From LMUY01 sp964244585 (GTDB lineage: Bacteria > Pseudomonadota > Alphaproteobacteria > Acetobacterales > Acetobacteraceae), in assembly GCA_964244585.1 (NCBI GenBank), contig CAXTJM010000009.1, positions 1 through 64,000 on the forward strand: a DNA stretch of 64,000 nt, given 5' to 3'. Position numbers and translations under genes: made by a program. Positions 26,901-35,435 of this stretch are shown piece after piece. The notes beneath the pieces were generated by a model. It ran no database searches. It was not told where the DNA came from and saw nothing but the letters and a program-made list of their open reading frames with translations. Every line of letters starts with the position of its first letter. The first letter of the stretch is position 1.

Positions 26901-27460
26901 AGGTCCGGCAGATAGATGCGGAAGCGTTCACGGTCGGGAAATTGGGCGTAGTGCTTCCCGGTGCCGGAGAAATCCGCATACAGGTCCAGGCAGAAACCCA
27001 CGTCGCACACGATGAGGAACGGGGGCCAGCCTTCATCGGTTGGCAGATCACGGGCGTAGCCCTCTGCCTGTCCCTTGGCCTGCTGCATGTGCCGCACCCA
27101 TGCGGGGGTGTTTCGGACAGTGGCCCGGCGTTGCGCCTCCGTCTCCGCAGAGAACAGGGTTGCTTGGCGGTGGGCACTCCCGCCCTGTTTGGCCTCGCAT
27201 ACGAAGCAGCCGCGGCGATACAGGTCTATGCGGCGGGTTGTGATGCTGCCATCCGCTTCGTGGTGGGTGACATTGCGCTCATAGCGGTATGGGCCGACCC
27301 CCCCGCTGGCCGGGTCCGGGCGCGGCACCTCCAGCACGTCGCAAAGTTCGGAGAGAAACGGTTGCGCGTTGGCGCGCTCCGCCATCGCAGTGCCATCCCA
27401 TCGACTGATAAAGGCTTCCACCAGGGCGGTGGTTGGCGTGTGGTTGTGAGCATTAAGCAC
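23985..27460 (-). pseudogene. MmeI-like (type IIL) fused restriction endonuclease and adenine DNA methyltransferase, frameshifted
   Basis: Two overlapping minus-strand frames together make one protein of about 1157 residues. N-terminal part: a PD-(D/E)xK-like nuclease motif (RIDL, then CEAK; about D79, E89, K91). The middle is an N6-adenine methyltransferase with VLDPACGTGNF (about 430) and NPPF (about 592). A target-recognition region follows. The frame breaks at a run of four G (24784-24787 on the plus strand); the C-terminal 266 residues (LLPDNMLVCIATADAFHLGVLSSR onward) lie in the next frame. One extra base there would restore the gene. The start is uncertain; GTG 27460 is used, and the frame is open to 27622. 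Confidence 0.8.
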
Positions 27461-27702
27461 GGCGCAAAGTCCAGCACGGACAAAGGCGGGTGTCAGCCTG
27501 AAAACGACTGCACCCGGCCTGGTGCAGCGGACGGCGGTGATGTTTGAGCTTGATATCGGGCCGGCAAATCGTTGGGCTGGCGAACTTGCGCGATGTCCTC
27601 GAACCTCGCCGAGCACGCGCACGAATTGCGATCCGCTCGCGAAGGAGGTAGAGCATGGTTAAACAAACGTAAACAATATTTATATACCCAGAGGAAAATA
27701 AA

Positions 27703-27884
27703 ATGGCTAGTAAGATGATGTGTCTGATCACTTCAAGCGAAGAAGGTAGGGGTTCTTACGGAGTAACAAAGATATAGATGAAAATGTGTATTTTTATCCA
27801 GAAGTAGCTGAAGCTCTTCGCTTAGAAGAGTTCGATGAAATAGAAGCGATTGTAGTAAAAATGATCGACCAGAGCCACCATTAA
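27703..27884 (+). pseudogene. AT-rich small gene, probably frameshifted
   Basis: ATG 27703 follows AGAGGAAAATAAA and opens a frame (MASKMMCLITSSEEG) that stops at 27775-27777. The next frame, from about 27750, encodes a convincing acidic tail ending at TAA 27884 (NKDIDENVYFYPEVAEALRL, then EFDEIEAIVVKMIDQ). A 1-nt indel near the G run at 27749-27752 would join them into about 60 residues. Codon use (GAA, GTA, ATA, AAA) is unlike the GC-rich flanks, which suggests recent transfer. No family is recognised. Confidence 0.42.
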
Positions 27885-27979
27885 GGGCCATTCGTGCAAG
27901 GCGTTCTGGTGACGATGCCTCTTAGGGGTTTTTAGCCAAGAAACTAGGTCGCCACGGTTTGTCTCCGGGCGACTGCTAC

Positions 27980-28039
27980 TCAGGCCGCCTTCGACTGCTG
28001 CGTCGGCGGGGCGCTTCTCGCCTTGGCGGCTACGGGCAT
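27980..28039 (-). CDS. Possible 19-aa leader or microprotein coupled to the upstream gene
   Basis: ATG 28039 overlaps the stop of the upstream small gene (TGATG). The frame runs 19 codons to TGA and gives an Ala/Pro/Gln-rich peptide. It is too short to prove coding; the overlap is the only support. Confidence 0.2.
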   Translation of the reverse strand: MPVAAKARSAPPTQQSKAA

Positions 28040-28245
28040 CAGCGATCTTTCCGCCAGATCACGGCGCCATTCGCTCCATACAGCACGGCGAAATCACTAT
28101 CATCAAACGATGGGATTTCCAGCGCTTGAGCCTTGACCTTGGCATCGTCGTCGTTCGTGGCTTCGATGCCATATTGATCCACAACCTGGTGGAGGTTCTT
28201 GTGAGTCGGAAGCCGCTTATACAGTCGCAACTTGTAGATTTGCAT
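28039..28245 (-). CDS. Hypothetical protein (68 aa)
   Basis: 68 residues from ATG 28245, just after a GAACGAGAG stretch. A basic N-terminus (MQIYKLRLYKRLPTHKNLHQ) precedes an acidic middle (NDDDAKVKAQALEIPSFDDSD) and the ending AVIWRKDR. The length and pattern look like a small cytoplasmic alpha/beta protein. No family is recognised. It lies among phage-type small genes on the same strand. Confidence 0.55.
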   Translation of the reverse strand: MQIYKLRLYKRLPTHKNLHQVVDQYGIEATNDDDAKVKAQALEIPSFDDSDFAVLYGANGAVIWRKDR

Positions 28246-28363
28246 CTCTCGTTCTAGGCTTTCCGCTGAGCCTGTAGTAGGCCGAGGCGGGATGCGAGCG
28301 GGGAGGCTACCCCCGCCCGATTTCACATTGAGACACTACCCGGGCGGCTATTGTCTTGACATC

Positions 28364-28693
28364 CTAAAACTCTCCTTCCCACCGCCGTGCATTCGCCCGA
28401 AGCGCCGTGCAGAGTCGCCGCAACTCGCGTATCTCCGCCCCATGCAGCCCATGCTTCGTGCGGGCTTCTACAATGCGGGCCAACCCGGCGGTGGTTCTAG
28501 GCCCCGTTGACGCGCCCCCGTGCATCCGGCAGCGCTCGTTCGGCATCGCTGGCGATCGGCAGGGCGTCCCGGCCCGGGTCAACGCCCCGCATCGGGGGCA
28601 GGACCGTGCAAGGGGCAGGGTCGTGCGGGTTTTTCTGCCGGTCCACTGTGTAGGACCCGCCAACGTAGGACTCCAGCCAGAATGGCCGGTCAT
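28364..28693 (-). CDS. Phage-type HGGxSTG zinc-binding-like protein
   Basis: 109 residues from ATG 28693, which is preceded by AGAGGA. The central part has CPRCGA, then GTPCRSPAM, then CRMHGGASTGPRT, the hallmark of small HGGxSTG proteins found in prophages and mobile regions, often near terminase genes. The cysteines and His suggest a zinc site. The tail is basic and helical. It supports a phage or mobile origin for this part of the island. Confidence 0.7.
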   Translation of the reverse strand: MTGHSGWSPTLAGPTQWTGRKTRTTLPLARSCPRCGALTRAGTPCRSPAMPNERCRMHGGASTGPRTTAGLARIVEARTKHGLHGAEIRELRRLCTALRANARRWEGEF

Positions 28694-28735
28694 TCGGGTT
28701 CCTCTTGCATAGGCACCCGGGTCCACTGCGGGCTG

Positions 28736-28945
28736 TCACCCCCGACATTGCGCCCAATTTGCGTTTTTATTGAGCGATTTAAGCGGTTCTACGAGCCAGA
28801 TCGCATCCGTTTCCGTTGGTTTGGCGGTTACGGGGCTGCGGTAGCTCTCACTGCCGATTTTGCATTCGCAGACTGGCGCTGCTGGAGAAGCCGCCCCCGA
28901 CGCCAGAAAGCTCGTTGCTGCCGTTATCGGAGGGCAGAACTGCAC
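28736..28945 (-). CDS. Small hypothetical protein
   Basis: 69 residues from ATG 28945 to TGA 28736 on the same strand and 42 nt upstream of the HGGxSTG gene. The sequence has ordinary coding-like codons and four cysteines. No domain is recognised and no clear ribosome-binding site is seen, so this may still be chance. Confidence 0.3.
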   Translation of the reverse strand: MQFCPPITAATSFLASGAASPAAPVCECKIGSESYRSPVTAKPTETDAIWLVEPLKSLNKNANWAQCRG

Positions 28946-28976
28946 ATAAATGACCTACCGTGGCACTGGCCGATCA

Positions 28977-31325
28977 TCAGCCGCGCCCTTTCTCTTGAGC
29001 ATCGGTAGCATCGTCCTCGTCGTCGAGCAGCGAATGCAAGCTCCTATCGCAGTCGTCGAAATGCGATCCGAGTAGCAGACGTTCGGCCAAAGCAGTCCGC
29101 GCCTCTTGATCATCAGAGGCCGTGTAAGCGAGGTGCCCCAGACCAATAGCAAACCGCCGGCTCCTCAGATCAGGCGTTTCATGCGTTACCACACCAGTCA
29201 GCTTGATGTGGATACGCACCAAGCCGAACGCATCGACTCTCCCCGCAGCTATCGCATTGAAGTGAGTGTTTATCGGCACCCGCATAGTAGTCGGTGACTC
29301 AGTCAATTCATCGCCTTTAGAGACGCTCGCTTGATCTCCGACTTCCACCGCACCGTCGCCGACTTGGATTGTCAGAAGCAACTTCCTACTGGCAAAATGC
29401 ACAGCATAGAAGCCGAGATGTAGCACGACCGAGGTATGAGGTGGTAGATCACTGCGGAAGAGAATCTCTCCACTGTTCCCTTTCATCCAGCATCCGACGT
29501 TTTCAATCCCATACCATCCAGTGACGAGAACAGAGCGGAGCGGGTGGACAGCATAGGTCCGGGAAAGTTGTTTCCCCAGCGCGAGGCTTCCGACCCAGAA
29601 GATTTCTCCCGACGGGAACAGCACCTCCGGCTTCGTATTCACACTTGCAGTTGTTCGGAGCTCCTCGACGTGACGCAGCAAGTCAGCGCCTACATCCCTC
29701 CAGGTTCGCGGCTTAAACCGCGCACGTATTTCCTGTTCTCGCGAGGCACGATAAACGGCGTCGAAAGCCATTCGGCGTATGACTTCGATCCCGTGACGTA
29801 GGTTTAGTGGATCAACATAGTCCACGAGGTCGCCGCCTACTTCCGGAATCGAGGCGGTGTTCGAGGCGATACAAGGTTTGCCTCGCGCCAAACTTTCCCC
29901 AACCGGTAAGCCCCACCCCTCTACAAAGCTAGGGAACAACGTAAAAAGCGAATGATCGTATAAGTCGTTTAGATCGTGATCAGAGAGATCATTGAAGATG
30001 TGGACACGATGATCAAGATACCGGGTCGTCTTCAACATCTCCATGAGGCTGGTAACCCGCCAGCCCGGTCTGCCGACGAAGACCAGGTCTGGGGGTGTGA
30101 GGCCCTCATCGATGAACTGCTGCCACGCCGCGACCAAGTATCCGTGATTTTTCCGTGCTTCAATCGTGGACACCATCATCGCGAACGGCCGACCCCGCAA
30201 TCTCGAGAGAGGTGAAGTTCGCGTCACCATTGATGGAGAACGATTTGCTTCGATCGCCGTGAGAGCTGCAACGGGCCTGGTGGCTGGCGGCGTCCAGTCA
30301 GAATGTGCGAGTGGAACCGCGATAACTGGAATGGATCTTAGCCCCAATCCCGTGATGAAGCGCTTCACTTCCCGCGCGCTGTATTCCGAGATCGCTAACA
30401 CAAAATCGAACACGGCAAGGCCGTCGCCCAAGGACAAGGTAAATTCATGCGGCAAGCCTTCGTCGCAGTATTGAGTATGTGTAATTGGTATTAGGTCGTA
30501 GACATACGCCCCGACCATTACACCCGACCGCTTCATGCTTGCATATCGACTCGCTACCGCGCCGTAGCCCCAAAAGGCGCCCAAGACGATGTAGGCGTGA
30601 CCTGCACGCGGCAACACGGCTTCGGCACTCTGCCTTGCTGTGGCAACGAGTTCTTTCAGCTCACCGTGATCAACCGCGGATTGTTGGAGGCAGTTTACAA
30701 TAGCTGTAATGTCTCCTTCTCTCATCTTCCATACGTAGGTCGAATCAGGTTCGTTTAGGACAAAGACATAGTCTAATGTTCGCTGCGCGAGGCCTGTGAT
30801 ATACTGAATGACGCCAATCTGAACTCTTTGGATGCCGGTTACCGTCTTATGAGCTTCGAGGAAACCGAGTAGGTCATCCAGCTCAACAAACACTGCATCG
30901 CCGACGAGGGTGCGTCGTCTCTGCACCGTTGCGTCGTTTATGGCATTTAGTTCACCCAGTAGAGTGAGCTCGTGACAGGCTTCACGCTGCCCAGTTCTCT
31001 CAAATAATTGGACAAAGAGCTTGACTGCATCACCCGTGTCGCCGCGGCGCTTGAGCAGATGCGCATAGTGCGTGCGACAATCGTCATCGCTAGGGTCGAG
31101 GTCAAGAGCACGTTTGTAGGCCTGGGCGGCCTCCGCCAGCTTAGCTTGTTCTTTCAAGGCGTGGCCGAGCTGAACCCATATCGCACAATCTTGGTCCCGC
31201 TCGTTCAAGTGCTGCCTGTAGAATCGTTCGGCATTCTTCCAGTCAGTTCTACCCCTTGCTGCATCGCCTTCCGCCGAGTAGCTTGTTGATCGGATTCGTA
31301 TCTTGCGCCAGAAGGGCTGGATCAT
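28977..31325 (-). CDS. TPR-fused glycosyltransferase family 1 protein with C-terminal beta domain
   Basis: About 782 residues from ATG 31325. Residues about 20-120 contain TPR-like helices (AERFYRQHLNE, then AAQAYKRALDLDPSDDD). A GT4-like glycosyltransferase core follows, with STIEARKNH for the start of the C-terminal Rossmann half and the donor-site motif FPSFVEGWGLPVGESLA (about 468). After about residue 595 a separate beta-rich region begins with GWYGIENVGCW. No membrane segment is seen. Likely role: transfer of sugars to a surface polysaccharide or protein. It diverges from the methyltransferase gene. Confidence 0.82.
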   Translation of the reverse strand: MIQPFWRKIRIRSTSYSAEGDAARGRTDWKNAERFYRQHLNERDQDCAIWVQLGHALKEQAKLAEAAQAYKRALDLDPSDDDCRTHYAHLLKRRGDTGDAVKLFVQLFERTGQREACHELTLLGELNAINDATVQRRRTLVGDAVFVELDDLLGFLEAHKTVTGIQRVQIGVIQYITGLAQRTLDYVFVLNEPDSTYVWKMREGDITAIVNCLQQSAVDHGELKELVATARQSAEAVLPRAGHAYIVLGAFWGYGAVASRYASMKRSGVMVGAYVYDLIPITHTQYCDEGLPHEFTLSLGDGLAVFDFVLAISEYSAREVKRFITGLGLRSIPVIAVPLAHSDWTPPATRPVAALTAIEANRSPSMVTRTSPLSRLRGRPFAMMVSTIEARKNHGYLVAAWQQFIDEGLTPPDLVFVGRPGWRVTSLMEMLKTTRYLDHRVHIFNDLSDHDLNDLYDHSLFTLFPSFVEGWGLPVGESLARGKPCIASNTASIPEVGGDLVDYVDPLNLRHGIEVIRRMAFDAVYRASREQEIRARFKPRTWRDVGADLLRHVEELRTTASVNTKPEVLFPSGEIFWVGSLALGKQLSRTYAVHPLRSVLVTGWYGIENVGCWMKGNSGEILFRSDLPPHTSVVLHLGFYAVHFASRKLLLTIQVGDGAVEVGDQASVSKGDELTESPTTMRVPINTHFNAIAAGRVDAFGLVRIHIKLTGVVTHETPDLRSRRFAIGLGHLAYTASDDQEARTALAERLLLGSHFDDCDRSLHSLLDDEDDATDAQEKGRG

Positions 31326-31412
31326 AAGAAGTCCCGCGTTTTTGTGTGTCGAGTTTGTTTGCCTGTGGACTATTACGCTCAGGTCCGACTTGGTGGCAAA
31401 TAGACTTGGGTG
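31326..31412. promoter_or_regulatory. Divergent promoter region between glycosyltransferase and methyltransferase genes
   Basis: 87 bp separate the two divergent starts, so one intergenic region must serve both genes. It is more AT-rich than the flanks (gtttttgtgtgtcgagtttgtttgcc). I could not assign individual hexamers with confidence. Confidence 0.35.
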
Positions 31413-32726
31413 ATGTGGACAGACATAGCAGCGATGCAAAAGGAATTTGAGGAAATCACTGATGCGATCGGGGCCGGAACTCCGAACGCACTCCAGTACC
31501 AGAAGCTAGCCGGCTTGACGGTCGTGCCCGCTGGAGTTGAAGTGATGCACGGGCTTGATGCGTTCTCCCCTCGCTATGCCAAGGCGGCGATGGATCTCTA
31601 CCTGACCATTCGTGGAGGCGAGAAGGTAGGCTACGAACCAGAACGGGATGAAATCGCAACGGTCGCACTTCCAGAAAACCTGTTTACAGGGCTCGTGCCC
31701 TGGAATTTTGGCGATCCAGCCTTGCTATCGGAATTTTTGCTGAGTTGGGGCCAAATGCTACGAGCACTGGACTTGAGACCAGGTGAGCCCTCCAAGGTGT
31801 TGGAATATGGCGCCGGAACCGGGCAGTTGCTGCTGATACTGGCACGCCTAGGGTTCGACGCGTATGGTGTTGACATCAATGCTAGCTCTATCGCTGCGGT
31901 GGAGGCTCAGGCCCGACAGATGAAGCTGCGCATCCGCATGGAACAGGCCGCATTTGGCGAGGGGTTCAACGGCGAACTTTTTGACCGCATCGTATTCTTC
32001 GAAGCGTTCCACCACGCATTTGATTTCATGGCTTTACTTGCACGCCTGCGGGGCCGTCTAAAGCCCGGCGGAAAGCTTATTCTTTGCGGCGAACCGATTA
32101 TCCCTAGCCCGTCGAGCAGTATCCCGTATGCCTGGGGACCTCGGCTTGACGGCCTTTCTGCCTTCTGCATCCAGCGGTTCGGCTGGATGGAGCTGGGCTT
32201 CACTTGGCCGTTCCTCCGCGAGGCGATGCGCCGGAGCGGCTGGCAAGCGCACAGTCTACCCATGATGGGATGTGGCCGAGCCGATTGCTACGTAGCAACA
32301 CCCGTGGAGCCTCTCAAGATTGGAGAGGCTTGGAGTTTTGAAGGTGGGGCCTCTAGTTCTGACTTCGCGCTCGAAGGCGGCTGGTCGGTTGGTGAAGGTA
32401 GCCACCGCTGGAGTGTGGAAACCGAAGCCTACATAATCCTACCGGCACATGAAGGCCTTGCTTTATCGGTCGAGATCGCTCTTCAGAATTATTTGCCGCT
32501 CACAAAACATGTAGCGATCAAGTGCGGGGATCAGGTTGTGACAGCCGTCATTGCCCCTGACACAGCGCGTTGCGAGATAAATCTCTTGCACTGTGTCGAT
32601 GGGGTTATCTCCATCGAAAGCACTCTGCACTGCGTTTCAGACGTTGTGCCGGGCAGCGCCGACGCTCGGACGGTAGGTATAGCTCTGCTCAAAGTAACGG
32701 CGAGGCCTGTTGCCTCCCAACTGTGA
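31413..32726 (+). CDS. SAM-dependent methyltransferase with C-terminal beta domain
   Basis: 437 residues from ATG 31413 (a GTG codon lies just before it). A class I methyltransferase core has motif I EYGAGTGQLLL (about 131) and FFEAFHHAFD, LKPGGKLILCGEP as later strands. From about residue 315 a beta-rich extension begins (GGWSVGEGSHRWSVE) resembling the extension on the divergent glycosyltransferase. Probably methylates a glycan or a glycolipid; the acceptor cannot be inferred. Confidence 0.8.
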   Translation: MWTDIAAMQKEFEEITDAIGAGTPNALQYQKLAGLTVVPAGVEVMHGLDAFSPRYAKAAMDLYLTIRGGEKVGYEPERDEIATVALPENLFTGLVPWNFGDPALLSEFLLSWGQMLRALDLRPGEPSKVLEYGAGTGQLLLILARLGFDAYGVDINASSIAAVEAQARQMKLRIRMEQAAFGEGFNGELFDRIVFFEAFHHAFDFMALLARLRGRLKPGGKLILCGEPIIPSPSSSIPYAWGPRLDGLSAFCIQRFGWMELGFTWPFLREAMRRSGWQAHSLPMMGCGRADCYVATPVEPLKIGEAWSFEGGASSSDFALEGGWSVGEGSHRWSVETEAYIILPAHEGLALSVEIALQNYLPLTKHVAIKCGDQVVTAVIAPDTARCEINLLHCVDGVISIESTLHCVSDVVPGSADARTVGIALLKVTARPVASQL

Positions 32727-33086
32727 CATGACCAAGTTCGGCAGACTGGCAGGGCGCGAATGAGCGGTCGCCTAGGTCACATACCGCCCCTCAACATTCC
32801 ATCTCTTTTGACATAACGTAAGCCACGCAGCGGAACTATAGAAAAGCGGGAGCTTCTGCCTGACGGTGAGTCATTTTAGGACGTGCCAAACCCTACTTGA
32901 AACGGGCTCCCGGACAAGGTGGTGTTCACAGCTCGTCGCGCGGACTCTAAATAAATCTCCTACTATCTCGGAAATATCCCTTGAATACTTGTCTGCCGTA
33001 TTCGCCATCCCAAATACTCAGATGCGCGGTTTGCGCTTATAACTGCAACCACTGGTAGTTAACTCAGCATGTCAGCTCGCACCTTT
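32727..33086. other. 360-bp AT-richer intergenic region, no gene seen
   Basis: No frame longer than about 40 codons looks coding on either strand. The base composition is closer to 50% AT than the flanks. It separates the methyltransferase gene from the IS remnant and is probably degraded mobile DNA. Confidence 0.4.
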
Positions 33087-33429
33087 GAGACTAGGTTTTG
33101 TTGACAAACTGGCTTCTAAGATCGACTGAGGCGTGATTCAAAGCTTCCTCTTGAGAGGAGTTAGGTTTGGCACGGCTGCTGATGAGCGACGACGAATGGG
33201 CGATCTTTGCTCCTTTTGTCATGAGCAATCGCTCTCGGGATGGACGGCCACCTCGCGATCACCGCCTGACGTAAACGGGATTTTCTGGATCACCCGCACC
33301 GGTGCGCAGTGGCGCGACCTATCGCAGACGCCATTGCCGACATCTCCTATGGTTGAGCCGCATCCCGAGAGGTCCGGATGGAACTGTCTCGCGGCAGCGG
33401 AAAAACCTTTGGGCCTTCCAGCTTCTTGA
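33087..33429 (+). pseudogene. IS5-family transposase remnant with left end
   Basis: The sequence from 33087 (gagactaggttttgttgaca) looks like the terminal inverted repeat of an IS5-type element. The frame from about 33180 reads MSDDEWAIFAPFVMSNRSRDGRPPRDHRL, split here as two parts by a TAA, and then continues in another frame as NGIFWITRTGAQWRDL. This is the typical N-terminus of IS5-group transposases (DUF4096). It is frameshifted, truncated after about 80 residues, and no right end was found, so the element is dead. Confidence 0.7.
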
Positions 33430-33717
33430 AAGCAAGGCTCGATGTTGGCGCGACGGACACGATATACTTGAATAACGCATCGGCGGAGCTGGTTGATGTG
33501 CTCTACTACGGAGAGGATGCGCCGGTAGAGAGTGCGACGCCGCTGTGTGGGACTTTGTTGCCTTGCCAGGAAGGCAATTCCTGTACTTGGGAGGTCTATT
33601 TAGCGACCTGGCATCACTCAGAAAGGATGGCAGGCCGGTTACGGTGTCGACTGCACAGTCGTGTGACGACTCTACCCGGGCAGACCGCGCGGCACGGTCC
33701 AGCCCGCGGGCACATCG
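33430..33717. other. Island right-end sequence with no recognised gene
   Basis: 288 bp between the IS remnant and the thiolase stop. A plus-strand frame is open through it (with stretches such as ARLDVGATDTIYLNNASAEL) but resembles no family and runs into antisense of the thiolase. It may be the deleted remains of mobile DNA. Confidence 0.3.
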
Positions 33718-34923
33718 CTAGCCGACCCGTTCGATCAGCGCCGCGATGCCTTGGCCCACGCCGATGCACATGGTTGCCACCGCCAGCTTCTGGCCGCGCT
33801 GCTCAAGGGCGCTGGTGGCCGTCATGGCCAGGCGCGCCCCGGACATGCCCAGCGGATGGCCAAGCGCGATCGCCCCGCCATGCGGGTTCACATGCTCCGC
33901 ATCGTCCGGCAGGCCGAGCTGGCGCATCACCGCCAAACCTTGGGCGGCAAACGCCTCGTTCAGCTCGATCAGGTCGATGTCGGCGAGCTTCAATCCGGCA
34001 CGCGCCAGCAGCTTGCGGGTTGCCGGTTCCGGACCCATGCCCATGATCCGCGGCGCCACCCCGGCCGTGGCCATGGCGACGATCCGGGCGCGCGGCGTCA
34101 GGCCGTGCTTCACCGCGGCTTCCTCGCTCGCGATGATCAGCGCCGCGGCGCCGTCGTTGACGCCGGACGCGTTGCCGGCCGTCACCGAGCCGCCCTCCTT
34201 GCGGAACGGCGCCTTCAGCTTGGCTAGCGCCTCGAGCGTGGTCTCCCGCGGATGCTCGTCGCGGCTCACCACCGTCTCGCCCTTGCGGGTCTTGATGGTG
34301 ACCGGCGTCAACTCCCGCTCGAAGAAGCCGGAGGCCTGTGCCGCAGCCGCGCGCTGCTGGCTGCGCAGGGCGAAGGCATCCTGGTCAGCGCGGCTGATCT
34401 GAAAGTCCTGCGCGACGTTCTCCGCCGTCTCCGGCATGGACTCGACGCCATACTGCGCCCTCATCAGCGCGTTGACGAAACGCCAGCCGATGGTCGTGTC
34501 GTGGACCTCGATCTGGCGGCTGAACGCCTCGGCCGCCTTGCCCTGCACGAAGGGTGCGCGCGTCATGCTCTCGACGCCACCGGCAATCACCAGCTCGGCA
34601 TCGCCAGCCCGGATGGCGCGCGCCGCCGTGCCCACCGCATCCAGGCCCGAGCCGCAAAGCCGGTTGATGGTGGCCGCCGGGATGCTGGTCGGCAGCCCCG
34701 CTAGCAACAGCGCCATGCGCCCCACGTTGCGGTTGTCTTCCCCGGCCTGGTTGGCGCAGCCGTAATACAGGTCGTCCACCGCTTCCCAGTCCACCCCGGG
34801 ATTGCGCTCCTTCAGCACGCGCAGCGGTATGGCGCCCAGGTCGTCGGTCCGGACGTCCTTCAATGCCCCGGCATAGCGGCCGATCGGGGTGCGGACGAAG
34901 TCGCAGATGAATGCCTCGACCAT
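33718..34923 (-). CDS. pcaF: 3-oxoadipyl-CoA/3-oxo-5,6-dehydrosuberyl-CoA-type thiolase
   Basis: 401 residues, the standard length for beta-ketoadipyl-CoA thiolase. The nucleophilic Cys lies in NRLCGSGLDAVG (about 90), with the His in NPHGGAIALGHPLGMSGAR and the second Cys in MCIGVGQG. Neighbouring paaI and paaK point to the last step of phenylacetate catabolism (paaJ-like) or of the beta-ketoadipate route (pcaF). The two cannot be told apart here. It diverges from paaI across about 85 bp. Confidence 0.88.
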   Translation of the reverse strand: MVEAFICDFVRTPIGRYAGALKDVRTDDLGAIPLRVLKERNPGVDWEAVDDLYYGCANQAGEDNRNVGRMALLLAGLPTSIPAATINRLCGSGLDAVGTAARAIRAGDAELVIAGGVESMTRAPFVQGKAAEAFSRQIEVHDTTIGWRFVNALMRAQYGVESMPETAENVAQDFQISRADQDAFALRSQQRAAAAQASGFFERELTPVTIKTRKGETVVSRDEHPRETTLEALAKLKAPFRKEGGSVTAGNASGVNDGAAALIIASEEAAVKHGLTPRARIVAMATAGVAPRIMGMGPEPATRKLLARAGLKLADIDLIELNEAFAAQGLAVMRQLGLPDDAEHVNPHGGAIALGHPLGMSGARLAMTATSALEQRGQKLAVATMCIGVGQGIAALIERVG

Positions 34924-35009
34924 GATGCCGTTCCTTCCACTCTTGAACCGGTTGACACGGTCCCTGTTTGCCAGGCGAGTCTTGCCTCAACTGGAGGAGA
35001 CCGCAAGCC

Positions 35010-35435
35010 ATGTCGGACGTAGGCAAGCTTCGCGCGGAACGCAGCGCGGCGGCGATGTGGGCAGGCGATGCCGCCAGCCAGGGGCTCGGCATGGTGCTGG
35101 AGGATATCGGACCCGGCCTGGCCCGCATGGCCATGGTGATCGAGCCGCGGATGCTGAACGGCCACGGCATGTGCCATGGCGGCTTCATCTTCACCCTCGC
35201 CGACAGCGCCTTCGCCTTCGCCTGCAACAGCCGAAACCAGCGGGCGGTGGCGCAGACCTGCACCATCACCTACCTGAACCCGGCCCGGCTCGGGGAGCGC
35301 CTGGTGGCGACCGCGCAGGAGCTGGCGGTCGCCGGCCGCTCCGCGCTGTATGACGTGCGGGTGCAGACGGCCGGGCGCGTGGTGGCGGAGTTTCGCGGCC
35401 AGTCCCGCCTGATCGGTGGTGAGGTCGCACCGTGA
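35010..35435 (+). CDS. paaI: Hydroxyphenylacetyl-CoA thioesterase PaaI
   Basis: 141 residues, hotdog fold. GMCHGGFIFTLADSAFAFACN is the PaaI motif; the Asp in LADS lies on the catalytic helix. GGAGGAG precedes ATG 35010. It is thought to release CoA from dead-end phenylacetate intermediates. It overlaps paaK by 4 nt. Confidence 0.92.
   Translation: MSDVGKLRAERSAAAMWAGDAASQGLGMVLEDIGPGLARMAMVIEPRMLNGHGMCHGGFIFTLADSAFAFACNSRNQRAVAQTCTITYLNPARLGERLVATAQELAVAGRSALYDVRVQTAGRVVAEFRGQSRLIGGEVAP

Larger units (their letters stand above)
23851..33717. mobile_element. Putative genomic island at tRNA-Thr
   Basis: The 9.9-kb stretch between tRNA-Thr and the thiolase gene differs from its surroundings. 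It contains AT-rich patches (around 27640-27880 and 32800-33090), a restriction-modification gene with a frameshift, phage-type small genes, glycosylation genes with looser codon use and an IS remnant. Gene density is lower than in the flanks. I saw no integrase and no second copy of the tRNA 3' end at the right side, so the right boundary is set only by the return of high-GC metabolic genes. Confidence 0.6.

Noticed and set aside
33400..33800. Second copy of the tRNA-Thr 3' end (attR) near the thiolase
   Set aside because: No match to the T-arm or acceptor sequence of the tRNA was seen there.
33378..34046. 222-codon plus-strand frame at the island's right edge
   Set aside because: Its second half is antisense to the thiolase and its first half matches no family.
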